Below, piece after piece: positions 1 through 11,832 of a DNA stretch of 64,000 nt. Origin of the DNA: Tomocerus qinae (Eukaryota > Arthropoda > Collembola > Entomobryomorpha > Tomoceridae); assembly GCA_020055645.1 (NCBI GenBank), contig CM034546.1, positions 126,315,875-126,379,874 of the forward strand, in the 5' to 3' direction. A model generated the notes under the pieces. That model saw only the letters and a list, made by a program, of their open reading frames with translations, searched no databases and was not told the origin of the DNA. The position numbers and the translations under genes are program-made. Every line of letters begins with the position of its first letter. Position 1 is the first letter of the stretch.

Positions 1-980
1 AATGAAATGTTTACAGTGATTGATGATTCTGAAAAATATATTTCTGGAGCTTCTGAAAAATAAATTCCTTGGTCAGCCATCGGCTTTTTGGGAATTTCAA
101 CGCCATATGCGTTTGATGTAAAGATTGCGAGTAATAGATTTGTCAGGCAGACCATCTACAAAAAAGTAAACGTTTTTTAGCACGTCTATCAAAATTTTTC
201 TAAATGAATTCGCGCTAGCAGAAAGTAAAAAAAGGTGTCTGGTAGTTGCAAATTTTAAATTTAAATTTTTTTTCCATTTAAACTAAAAATTAGATGGTTG
301 AAATTCCTTGACTCTACCTAAAGTCGCCGCTATAGCTTACCTTCTCCAATTTTGATGATTGTATTGATAATGTTGTATAAAATAGTTAGTTTACACAGAA
401 AGGTGGCCTCTAAGGGTACCCAAAATACTATTGTCAAATAATTCAAGCCCGAATATTTCTCCAAATACTTTTAAGATATAAAATTGAAAGTGTTTTGGAG
501 CATTGCTAATGTCAAATAGAGTTAAGAAGTTCCTACTTGCAATTAATACGCATATTATAAGCAATCAAATGCCATTTTAGAAGGGTTTCAAAATAAATTT
601 CATATTTGTATACCTACGCATTTATTTACATTTTACATATCAGATGCAAATATACACGCACACATGGAAATGTGTGCATGTGTAAATAATTGTATGCTAG
701 CTTTCAGTGGCAAAAATTTATTTTCGATAAAATTCAATGTGCGACAATGGGCATTTTAAATTTTATTTTAAATTTTTGTATTCCTTTTCTTTACTAATTG
801 AGCAACGCAGGATCAATATCACTACTGTGCTGTATATAGTAATAAAAATAAATATTATGCCACTAATTAAGCATATTATATGGACCTTTTTTAATATTGC
901 ATTGGTTTGGTTTGGCAATTTCTGTTATATTTATTTGACTATCTTACCTAAGTTAAAATCGAAACATGAAACCCTAGTTT
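1..980. other. AT-rich sequence without a recognised gene
   Basis: No exon, RNA gene or repeat that I can support was seen here. The right end may hold further decayed polyketide synthase sequence, because the reading frame open from 737 runs into the fragment annotated next. Confidence 0.4.
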
Positions 981-2602
981 CAGTTGAAGAACATTTTTTA
1001 TTACCCTGTAAAATATACAAACGAGAAGCCATAAAATCTGAAGGTTTGCAATTTCCGTTTGTACAAGTTAGGTATAGTAGCACTCAACACAAATCAAATT
1101 TGCCTGTCATTTTATATACACAACCATGGCAAGTGACTTCTAGTATGGAAATGGTGTGTACAGAGAAAGTAATTAAACCAATAATTTACTCTATGTTTCC
1201 TATAAGGAACATAAGAGAAGCATTAGATTTTTTTAAAAGGCAAATCATATCGAAAAAATAGTGTTGGTGATGCCTGAAATGAATCAAAACAGGCATTTAA
1301 CTAAAGCAATTATTTTGAACAGAAATACAACATATTCGATAACGGGAGGACTCGGAGGCATAGGACTAGAGGTTGCTAAATGGATGCCCAATTCTGGAGC
1401 AGATTGTTTAGTTTTAATTGGAAGGTCACCCCCAAATCAAAATTCATTGCATGAGATAGCAAAAATGCGATCATTGGGAATCCGAGTAATAACATTTGAA
1501 GTAGACGTGAGAAATGTGACGCACTGTAAACATTTGGTGGAGAACAAAAACTCTCAACTTCCGCCACTAAAAGGCTTAATTCATTCGGCCGGTGTTTCGT
1601 CAGATGCAACTTTTTCAAATCAAAGTTGGGAAAAGTATCAAGCTGTTTTTAATTAAAAAGTGCGGAATCTACACAATTTGACTAAGGATTTGGAGTTGAA
1701 ATACTTTGTTTTAATTTCGTCCATGGTAGCTAACATAACTCAAATTGGACAAAGTAACCACTCGGCTGCTAATTGGTTTCTGGATGCATTTGCTAATTAT
1801 CGTTATTCTATTGGGCTACCTTGTCAGACCGTGAATTGGTGAGCGTGGTCTGACGTGGGTTCAGCTGTAAACTCGACATTTTTTACTAATGCAAATACAG
1901 GAGTGCAAACATTTACTTCTGATCAAGGGCTTTCTGCTTTGGAATTTATATTCTCAAGACCTCCTGATATCATACAAATAGGCGTGCCAATTTAAAATTG
2001 AATAAGCTTAAGCAATTTGCGAGACCTTTGGGAAATTACGTTCAAGAGCTACAATCGGAAAATCTAATTCCATTACGGTTCTCTGATTAGTCATATTTTT
2101 TTGGCAAAATTTGCTATCACACTGTAGTAAAGACAGATTTGCTGTAATTAAAACGATGTTAACTAATTTGGTCGTGAAAGAATTGAAAATACTAAAAGGA
2201 AAAGAAGTAAATGAAAATAAAACGTTTTCTGAAATGGGATTTGACGGATGAAAATTGAGTTAAGGAACAAAATTTCAAGTATATTTGTCAATTAACTACT
2301 TATCACTTACGATACGTTGTTGTATTATCCAACACTTAAAACGTTAAGTGAATATTTAGTAGAATCTTTAGTCCCAGCAAAATTATATGATGAAAATGAA
2401 ACTAATACTCAAATTGTCTTGGAACCTCACAATTTAGAAAAACGGAAGGATTTGTAGACCTAGGATTCTATTATTCTATTTTGCCTATTGCTCTTTAGGA
2501 GATAAACAAATGTGTTGCAAATTGCAAATGAAAATAGTAGAAACGTATTTTTAACCGAAGGAACGGGATACATAGGCAAGGACGTTTGGAAAACACACTA
2601 GA
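980..2602 (+). pseudogene. Decayed modular polyketide synthase fragment (ER end, KR, carrier protein, terminal reductase)
   Basis: Pieces of a type I polyketide or fatty acid synthase lie in the usual order. Around 1190-1250 is a typical end of an enoylreductase (FPIRNIREAL). From about 1330 a ketoreductase starts with the NADPH motif ITGGLGGIGLEVA and continues through GRSPPN and LIHSAGVSSDA to the SS...N motif near 1710-1780. A carrier-protein-like stretch lies at 2157-2260 (FSEMGFDG), and 2533-2600 encodes VFLTEGTGYIG, like the NAD(P)-binding start of a thioester reductase. The copy is broken. The frame shifts near 1245-1260, there are in-frame stops at 1654 and about 1840 (after VNW), and another follows the carrier motif. 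The KR tyrosine appears as histidine (QSNHSAAN), and the carrier serine is missing. No neighbouring biosynthetic gene is present. I am confident it is a KR-containing PKS/FAS relic and less sure of the terminal reductase. Confidence 0.8.
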
Positions 2603-4853
2603 TATTATCGATTTATTTAATTTATTTAATATTTAATTGTTTAATTCCAAGCTGGAAAGAGGAACATCTTTTTTTCAGATGACACAATTGCATTGACTTA
2701 TTTTCGAGCATTTTCGAATTTGTTTGAGCATTTTTAATCTGTAATCTATTTGAGAATTTTCGAATTCTTTTTATCCCATATTGAAGTTTTAGTGTCTGAA
2801 ATTATCTTAGGTATATTATATGGTTACAAAATGGAAATGTATCTAGCAATGGGTAACTTTTAAAATGAGGTTCTCTGTTTAAATCACCTAAAATTAAATG
2901 CGCCAAACTAAGCGGGTGATGACAGATAAATCACGTATTTAGAAGGGGTGCTGAATCCTACCGAACCCCACCGCACTAAATCTCAATACAAAGGGGATTT
3001 TTTGAAAAAGTAGAATAAAAATCGCAAATTTTTTCGCGCTTCGCCCGAAATGCCTTATTTTTACCAATATTCTGTGACGTTCCAATTTGTTTCATTTATG
3101 CAGTACTCATTTTTAGAAATTAGCACCCCCTACATCCAATTTCTAGATACGCCCTTGTACATAGGAGCACATCTATCGCATCCAAGGCTGTATTGAGGGG
3201 GGCATGACCCCGCCCCCCCGGAAATCCAAGAAAAGAAAAAATTTTTTTCGCAAAATACCAAAAATTTCGCTTTAAGCTATTTTTCCCTCATTTTAGACAA
3301 AATTAGCCAAAATTTTTCGCGCTTCTGTTCAAAATTTCGTTTCTGTTCACGGGACAAAATCATGACGAAGACAGGAAATTTCCAAACAAATATTTATGTT
3401 ATCATGGGAATTAAATTTAGTGGATTGCGAGAAATGGTTTAGCAGATATTCATACTAATTTCTTTCAGCAAACTGGTATATTTTCAGGGTGTAAGATTAC
3501 AATACGATGAACTTACAAGCTGAGAAAATAATATCTATACAAGATTCATATGAGAAATAATGAACATGACAAGTCGTACAACAATCTTATAAGATCTATT
3601 GTAGAACGTATAAGATTTTTGCGTAAGGGCTGTTTTTACCATTTCTAAATATATTAAATATATTGTATTTAATGTTGTATGGTGCTTTGCTTGAGTGTAT
3701 GTAACAAGGACTATTATAATTGTCCCCGGAGAAGATCGAATTAAAGTGATAATAATACAAGTAAATTTATTTATTTCCAGATGTTGTTGTAACACATGTC
3801 TACAATGTCTGTAATACAAAGTTAAAAAATTCTCTTTGAAAGATATTAAAAGTAAATTAATCACACACTAAGTACTCTTGCATTTATGTTGGCAGTTATT
3901 TATTCATAAAACCTAAATAAAAATTTAAATAGTAATAAATGAAGTTTGTAAAATTGGATTGGGAGCAGACGTTATAGATTAAGTGTGCCGTGTTGGAAAG
4001 AAGTGACATATTTGTGCTGTGTCTAAAGTCCAAAGCCAACTAGAACTAACAGATTTAACTTTTTACGTCTTACGTAAAAAAAATTTGCAGAATACATAGG
4101 TAATACAGGGTATAAAATCTCTATTCAGGCTCCTGTACCGGAAGAACCGGAAGTAGTACAGCAAAAAGGCTAATATCAGTCGAATGCGGTCCAAAGTACA
4201 CCAATGAAGATACTTTGATAAATGTCAATTGCCCTTAAGGGGTTCAAAAAAATCACTAAAAATAAAATCTCCCCGTTCTTCATGCTACCGGATTTTTTCT
4301 GGCCAACAAACTTTTTATTTCTAAATGGAGGCTTCACATTCACAGCCTTTCTTAGAATTGCATTAGTGATCTTTCCAACCAATCAGAGCTGGTCAATTTT
4401 TCAACTTCTTTGCGGGTTTTATTAAAATTTCTAAAAGCAAAAAAGTCTACCTCCGATTTCGATGAAGACGAGCGAAAAATCATTAATGAAATTCTATGAT
4501 CTGTGAAATCTCCATTTGGAAATAAAAAGGTCTGTCAGGAAAAATCCCAAAACTTGGAAAACGGGCAGATTTTTCCGCTTTTTAATTTTTTTAAAAACCC
4601 TTAATGGCGAGTGACATTTGTCAATTTTAAAGTACCCTCCTTAGTGTGACTTTATGTAGCCTTCCCATTGGTATTAACAGTTAGTGATGAAACTACACTA
4701 CATGGTAAAGGAGGCCTGAATATAAATTTAAAAACCCAGTACAATTACTGATCTACATTCAACAACTCCATCCACAAATACAATTCCTAATAATAAGTAT
4801 ACATTATTTGCTGATTTCTATTCATGACGAAGTAGTGTCGTCTTTCTACTAAC
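2603..4853. other. Intergenic, with dispersed repeat fragments
   Basis: No convincing exon was found. The stretch near 2930-3010 (GGGGTGCTGAATCC) and the one at 3168-3345 look like degraded repeats. Overlapping open frames on both strands at 4176-4425 have no recognisable domain and are treated as chance. Confidence 0.4.
3168..3345. repeat. Dispersed repeat fragment, related to the one at 16450-16700
   Basis: The text CCCGCCCC...AAATCCAAGAAAA followed by AT-rich runs recurs in similar form near 16500-16560 (CCCGCCCTTAAATCCAAGAA). Both copies follow a CAAGG...GTATT-like start. The ends are not defined, so the family is unknown. Confidence 0.4.
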
Positions 4854-7023
4854 CTATTCGAACATGATAAGCGTAGACACAATCCAATTAGCCAAGCAAT
4901 CATAGAACTCTATGGCTTTCTCATGTCTAACGTTTCTTAACGGGCCGAGACTCATTCCTATCGGGTGCAGAGACCTTAGAACTCTTCTATAAAAGAGGCA
5001 ATTCTTTTCCCCCTGTAACAAAGTGGTAGTTTCCATACGCAGAGCTCTCAATACTGTATATGAACTTTGCCATAAGTTTCCAAAAAATGACAGCACAAAC
5101 AACAATACCACAAAAGTTATCAGCCCAAAGATGGGGAACATCGCATAGGTTGTAAAATCCAATACGGCGAAAAGTTTTATTGTCGCTGAAGCAGAAAAAA
5201 TTACTGAAAATGCCAACAGTGTCAAAGCGATAGGATATTCAACGAATAGAAGGCTGTCCTGAAACAGTATGAGGAGAATACGCATCCAGTTGTACACTTT
5301 TAATTTAAATTGTAGATTCTCTTCCGTGACCCTATTTGATTAGCCAACTGATATGGTCAGTATAATGTACAATGAATATAGTAAAAATAATTTTGATTTA
5401 CAAGAGATATTTGTTAATAACCTTATTTCTTGTAGCCAGTAGAAAATTCGGACAAACAGTATTAGAGTGTAAATCCAAATTAAATATGTCACAAAAATTG
5501 AATCAAATAACACCACGGCATGGATTACACGGAGTACCCATAATCCAATCCCTCCGGAGGATAATATTCTAGACAAGAAATAGTTGTTTTCTTGCATCAA
5601 TATTACACCAATGGTTCCTACTGACATAGGGAACATCATCAGTGGAATAATGATCTGCATCATCCAGGACTCCACTTTCTGATGATTTATTCCTTTAGTA
5701 CGGGGTCTGATAATACATCCATCTAAAACAGAATAAAATATGTTAATAAACAGAATTAAATTTATTTCGTTGGCAGAATACATTCCCAATGGAAGTACAA
5801 CGTTTCATTTGAAAATATTTTTAACATGTGTTTCGAGTTTATTTCATTAGTAAGACCTTATTTAATGTGTAACGTACTCTTCACTTTCTCTCATCCCGTC
5901 ATCTCAATGTACTCTTCATTTCAACCAGTATCATTTATAGTACAAATGATTTTTTTCCTTTTAATTTCCTTATCGTTTCCTTTTATGCGCATTGCATTTA
6001 CACTTTGCTGTCTTTGCAACGCTTTTATAGTGGGGATTTCAAATTCCCTGTTTGAAAGAATTTGAATCAATCACGCAAATAAAGATATTGAGAAATATTT
6101 TTTAATATCGAAAAATGAATTCTGATATGCTACGAAAAATGGTAATGTACGTTATAATATACAAAGGAAGGGCTCGAAAAATGAGTGCCTACATCAGACC
6201 TTTATTTGCCAAACGTGAACAGCTTGGGGGACATACCGTGTTAAAGGACCTTGAAAATGATCCGTATTACAGATAGATTGCGTACATATTATAGATACTT
6301 TCGGTAAGTGTTTCGAGCATAAATTATTATTCAATTGACATAACGTTTATTCATTCTTTATTAGAACATATAATTAAAACTGTTTTCAATCTTACAAAAG
6401 AATCGACAAGAAGACATTCGACAAGTTGTTCATGAAAATAAAGCCGCTGATTAGTAAAAATCCTAATCATCGATTTCCAATTTCCCTTATTGAAAGACTG
6501 GCAGTCACACTTACTGAGACAGGCTCCTCCGAATAGTGGATCTAGTTATTTTAACTACAAAATTTTACAAAGATATTTACTGGACTGAAATTTTAAACTT
6601 ACCTTTGTGATATTCTATTTCTTCAGATATTAAACAGTTTAAAACCATTTGGATCATTTTTCCTCTCTGCGACGTTCCATAGACCAAAACTCCACAAAGT
6701 ATTTGAACATTTAACACCACAAACGTTTGAGTGAGTGAGGCAACATAAGATATCTGTATTATATCATCTTTACTAATAGAAGAAATCAACTGTAGGGCAG
6801 TTAGGAAAGCCAATGCTCCATTTGCGATTAGTTTTGCATTTTGGAACCCATATTTAGGCTGGAGATAGACGAATTCCTCTTTTTCATGGCTCCAAAAGAA
6901 TGGAAGACATCCAATCTTGCTAGCGATGTTTATATAATTGCCGAACCAGAAGAAATGAAGTCGTTTTGATTTCGAACTCATTGCTGCGGCTTTTCTTTTG
7001 AGAAGTGTTATATGACAAACCAT
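4854..7023 (-). CDS. Gustatory-receptor-like seven-transmembrane chemoreceptor, complete, 3 exons
   Basis: Exons read on the minus strand are 7023-6603, 5722-5402 and 5296-4854. Donors are AAAG|GTAAGT and TCTT|GTAAAT, acceptors TTTTAG|AT and AAAAG|TG. The phases close to give 394 residues, the usual size of an arthropod gustatory receptor. The first exon holds a soluble start with CLPFFW and the first membrane helices. The second and third are rich in hydrophobic segments, about seven in all. The C-terminal exon carries LRSLHPIGMSLGPL ahead of a last hydrophobic stretch, which is the part of these receptors that is best conserved and which reappears in altered form in the 32.9 kb gene. The probable role is a ligand-gated cation channel in sensory neurons. 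The ligand cannot be read from sequence. The start ATG at 7021-7023 is the first in the frame. Family assignment rests on topology, length and the C-terminal motif. Confidence 0.72.
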
Positions 7024-8629
7024 CTTAATACTTGGCTACGAAACTTTTGTCAGAAAGCTCCTGCTGACGAGATATGTAGTAAGAGTAAGGACAAAAAGTA
7101 ACTGTATATAATACACTTTCCAACAATCAGATGAAGACTCTTTCAGTCTCACCTTTCTCCTATCCACCTTTAGTCAGGAAACATTACAGATCGTTAAGTG
7201 TGAAATTGATGCCCGTCATTTCCCAAGCTGTCTTAGTACACTTTAATTAACAGTGGCAGCAAACTTAATTACCCTAAAGCAATATTGGTGAATTATTAAT
7301 AAGAATTCCAAGTTCATAATGTGCACTAATGCTACCTGAGTATACTATCCCAGCATGAGATTACATTGTCCTTCAGATAGAACTGTACGTCTAGCAATTC
7401 TGATTGTTTGTTTAGGCATTTCGGATAAAATTATTCAGCACGTGTACATTTTTACTTGTGTAATTGTACATGTGTAATTGTCAATAGTTGTTTTCTCTGT
7501 ATATGTTACTGCGTTTTGCTCTTGTGTAAACATAGGCAGGTAAGCTCTTAAATAGTAGTATACCTAAATAGTTCAAAGGATAATTCATTACTTTGAATGG
7601 ACGAAACTGTATCTTATTAGTCGGATAAAATAGTATTACGCACTATGTACTCCACCAAATATTTGAAATCGTCAATTTGTTTTATTCTCTTTTACTGTTT
7701 GCACTATAATTTATAACAATGTAATGACAAAGATTGCAAACAATCCGTTTGTGACCATTAAACTGTACATTTATTATACCTGTCCACCGTGGTATTCGGA
7801 AATTTCGTCAATAAAATTTTGACAATTGACAATAGTGATTCCGACAATAGGTAAAAGGTGATTCCGACAATGTTAAAGGAGATATCGACAATGGTAATGA
7901 GGAATTCGACAATGAATGAGAATATACTAATATTGTAGTCTGTAATTCTATAATATTGTCTGTAGTTTATTGTTTGCTACTAGATAAGACGGTAGTTAGT
8001 ACTCCCCAGTAGACCTAGATGTTGAAATAGGAGTTAAAAACGCTTTGAATTTTGTTTTACCAAGCACTCACGTATATAGTTCTCTTTTTCATTTAGATCA
8101 GTGTTTTTATCGTAAAATACAAGAGTTAGGTCTGCAAAAACAATATATTGACCGAAACACAAGTTCTAGCTTCCATGACAGGTTCATTATAGCATTAGTA
8201 TTTATACCACAGAATGAAAGGATTCGTTTTTTTTGAAGAAGCGTCTGGCACAGAAGTGGATGAGATTGCCGCATTAGAAGTTATGGCTATTATTTCAATA
8301 AATAGAAATGTAAATAGATATAATAAATAGACTACAGGATATTAACATTGACTACGGAATTTTAGTAGTAAGCAGAGTTGGGCGATTAATGGCATTTTGG
8401 TGTTCCTAATGTATCATTTTTTTCCTATAATTCATGTTTTTTGATGACCTTGTTAATGATTCACTTTATGCAATCTCATTGCGAACAAAATTAGATGGTG
8501 CTAAAACTAAATCAATCTGAGACTATTTTATTTTTGACACAAAATTAAAATAATGTTTTTTAATATCCTCTCAACATACGATTCAGTTGCCTATAAACTA
8601 TATTTTATCATTTATATCCTTTTAGCGTA
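7024..8629. other. Intergenic; short GACAAT repeats at about 7815-7915
   Basis: No gene was seen. Between 7815 and 7915 the phrase (T/C)CGACAATR recurs about five times at spacings of roughly 20-30 bases, a small degenerate tandem array. Confidence 0.4.
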
Positions 8630-8639
8630 GTGACCCGAT

Positions 8640-9695
8640 TGTAGTTATAATACAATGAACTAGGAAGTGATAGGAATGTTTATTTAAGGAGGGCGTTTGA
8701 CTTTTATATTATAGTAATTGAACCTTGTTATTTTTATCTTGTATGCATCACCTTAGACAAAACGTACCTATATGGAAAATTCCATATCCACGTAATAAAT
8801 TTTTTGTTTCGTATGTTTTGATACGCATGGCATTTTATTTTGGGTGAAGGGAGGAACTTAGGCTTTTACCGAATGGTGACGAAGCCACTATACCCAATGG
8901 AATTGTCTCTGTGCATCTTAAGCTGAAAAAACAATGTTTTTTCTTGCTTGTGATAGCTTAATCTAATATGTGTTAACCCTTTTAATTCACCTTAGTATCA
9001 TCTAGTATCAATTTGCTTATCATTACCTTCTTTGAAGGCATCAATTCTAAAATTCTTAGTGTGTAGGAGATTAGAAGATAAATAATGTCCCCTGTCAACC
9101 ATTGATCCACTTGAGAATTTTAGGATACTTAATACCAATCATAATGTTTTGGCGTTTAACTCAAGGGATATTTTTCGCGCCTTTGAATTTAAACAAAATT
9201 TCATTTTAAAATGGTTTTACTTGTCTTGTGTTTGGTACAATATTGTTGCATCTGGCTAGTCTTAGAAAAAAATATAGCCAAAATATGGATACAACAGACA
9301 TACGGTGGTCCTTGTATCTATAAAATGTATTAAGAAAACTCCCTAGCAGAGAACAAAAGGACCTTTTTTGCCTTTTACCTTTTTTTTAAAAAAAAGGTAG
9401 GAGTACGGTTTTTAAAAATCAGTCCTTTTTTGTCTTTTTTAATGTAGTAGCTTGCCCCATTTACTTCCACTTTACATGTAGGTAAACAAGGTAAAAAAGG
9501 TATAAAGGTAAAAAGGACTGTTATTTTAGAAAAAGTAGTACTTTTTACCTTTTTTGTAAAAAAGGAATACCTTTTTTGTTCTCTGCTCCTGAGTAATGCA
9601 TAAAAATCGTCAAAAATAACAAACTTGCATTATTACAATACAAAAGTCAATAGCCCTCTTTAAATAAACATTCCTCTCACTTCCTAGTTCATGGT
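8640..9695. mobile_element. Non-autonomous element with inverted terminal repeats
   Basis: The left end (8652 on, AATGAACTAGGAAGTGATAG) is repeated inverted at about 9647-9692. Similarity continues inwards for about 85 bases (TTGACTTTT..., then TTGTTATTTTT). The interior has no coding frame and is interrupted by the younger MITE at 9347-9585. The right terminal repeat also forms the left end of the palindrome that follows. Confidence 0.6.
9347..9585. mobile_element. hAT-like MITE, copy 1 of the GGAACAAAAAAGG family
   Basis: The ends are CAGAGAACAAAAGGACC and, inverted, CTTTTTTGTTCTCTG. Flanking octamers CTCCCTAG and CTCCTGAG match at 6 of 8 positions, consistent with an aged 8-bp target duplication. 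The interior has the family core, paired poly-A and poly-T rich arms around GCCCCATTTACTTCCA. Confidence 0.75.
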
Positions 9696-10946
9696 ATAAA
9701 AGGTAGAACCAATTGGACATATAACTTTGTCCGCAATGGAATTACAAATGAACATAGACGACATTAAGTGAAGCATCATCAGAGTAATCAAAAAAAACCC
9801 GAGTTATACGCGAAAACGGACAGATTACAGCACAAGATAAATACCACTCAAAACTCAGTTATAAAAGTAAACGGCAGCTCTTCTGGTTTGGAACAAGAGA
9901 GTCGAGGAATACGAAGACACCTAACAACTAATACGGTACAAGTTTTCTCAGAGTGGATTATACAACTTTTTACTTAGGCACAGTGGAAACAAAGTTAAAC
10001 TTATTTAAGATCTAATGACACGTTTAATTAAATTATTATTATTCAAACCACGTAACTAACATTTATGTTATCTTGTCTAATTAAATGACTACCTCAACGG
10101 AGTGGTCTTCGTTCCGGATACTCCGAACAAGAAATCGATTTGTAATTATAATTCCCGTGTGAACATATTAATTCATGGTTATAGAGATACAGTACCGAAA
10201 GGCCGTACTATTTTCAGTTCTACTACGTCCTTTAGTCTCTATAACCATGAATTAATATCTAAACTTCAAATATTTCATTTTTCAAGAAAATTACTTGAAA
10301 TATGAAATAAATGTCAAATGGCTATGGAGATACAGTAGCAAAAAAGGACGTACTTATAGAGTTGAAAGTAGTCCGTCCTTTTGGTACTGAATCTCTGTAA
10401 CCATGAATTAAGATATTTACACGGGCTTTATATTTTCAAGTCGATTTCTTATTCGGAGGATCCGAAACAAAGACTCTCCTTTTAAGACTGTCCTTTAATT
10501 GGACAAGATGATATAAATGTTGGTTTTGGATGCGTGGTTGAGTAATTATTATTTTATTTAAACGTGTCATTAGGTTGTAAATAAGTTTAACTTGGTTTTC
10601 AATGCGATTAAGTTAGTTGCATAATCCATTCGAAGGAAATTGTATCGTATACGTTATTAGGTGTCCTTAGTATTCCTCGACTCTGTTGTTCCCAACCAAA
10701 ATAGTTGTCGTTTACTTTTATAATCGAGTCTTGCGTGGAATTTATCTTGTTCTATAATCTGTCCTTTTTCTCGTATAACTCGGGTTTTTTTTGGTGACTC
10801 TGATGATGATTCCCTTTACGTCGTCCCTGTCCATTTGAAATTAAAAATTATATGTCCACCTATTTATAGCTCTTAAACAATGAACTAGGAAGTGATAGGA
10901 ATGTTTATTTAAGGAGGGCCATTGACTTTTATATTGTAAATAGAAC
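9634..10946. mobile_element. Giant hairpin (foldback) element, arms of about 650 bp
   Basis: The sequence reads as its own reverse complement around a centre near 10290, where TTCAAGAAAATTACTTGAA sits. Matching pairs include CGAAC...AGAAATCGATTT near 10130 with AAGTCGATTTCTTATTCGG near 10440, the AACTCGGGTTTTTTTTGG box near 10780 with its complement near 9790, and terminal AATGAACTAGGAAGTGATAG at 10880 with its complement near 9690. The arms differ by scattered substitutions. The open frames at 9768 and 10102 fall in the arms and are not genes. Confidence 0.85.
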
Positions 10947-11832
10947 AGAGTATAAAGTTGGCATGCCGGAAACTATTTTTCAATGCCGTAAATGCCTTAT
11001 GGCAGAATGCATAATGGCGAGTCAGAGGTTACTCCTAACCCGGAGTCACAAAATAGTCTAAAACTTGACCGTAGTACAACCTAGGGTTAATTTTTTTGTA
11101 TTGCAATAGCAAAGTAACTATTGGCAACTGACCATGGTCGTCCACCGGGGTCACATTTTGGACTCCGGGTAAAGGGTTACGTTACTCTTACCTGTCATTA
11201 TGCATACTGCCCTTAAACGCCGATTCTACCAAAAATGTGCACACGGTCCCTTTTGCTCAGGCGAGCTTTTGTTACGACTTACGGTAGGTTTTTAGGTTAC
11301 TCTTCACTAAAAATTAATCGGCGCATAAAATTAAAGTATATAATATAATACTTAAATTCGTAGCATTTTGCAGTATTTTGCAGTGTTTTGTGCATTTTCC
11401 TGATTCAATTTCGGGTCAGCAATTAGCTTCAGGTATAATGTTATCATAACCGGCCTATCACAACGTAGGTTACAAATTAAGTAATGCAGTAATGTTCAAT
11501 TTTTAGTGCTATATAGGGCTATTCCAGACTCGGGAAATTCCCTCATTTCCCGGGACTGGCCACACCTACCTAAGACTGGATCGCATATTTTTATTGTCAA
11601 TTAGATCAACGCCTGCATATATGTTAAAAATAAAAATAGATTTATTCACCATTTCAGGTCTATTTCAACAAGTACAAAAATGCTTATATTTTAAAGAATA
11701 CTTACAATACTTTTATCGTACGGATCAGCTTGTTACATTAGATTTACGTCAATTACTCTAGATCTCACTTTCGTCACAATAATATTAACATTGAATGGTT
11801 TGGATTAATTAGGTTAAAATTATTTCCAAGGA
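10947..11832. other. Intergenic, 3' side of laccase A
   Basis: No gene was seen. From about 11600 the sequence resembles the 3' flank of laccase B (from about 18930) and marks the left edge of the tandem duplication. A minus-strand AATAAA at 11640-11646 may end the laccase A transcript. Confidence 0.45.

Noticed and set aside
1376-1618. Minus-strand frame opposite the ketoreductase
   Set aside because: It is a shadow of the KR coding frame.
4176-4425. Overlapping frames on both strands near 4.3 kb
   Set aside because: Neither shows a domain, splice context or start in a plausible setting.
9768-10305. Open frames at 9768 and 10102
   Set aside because: They fall within the arms of the long palindrome.
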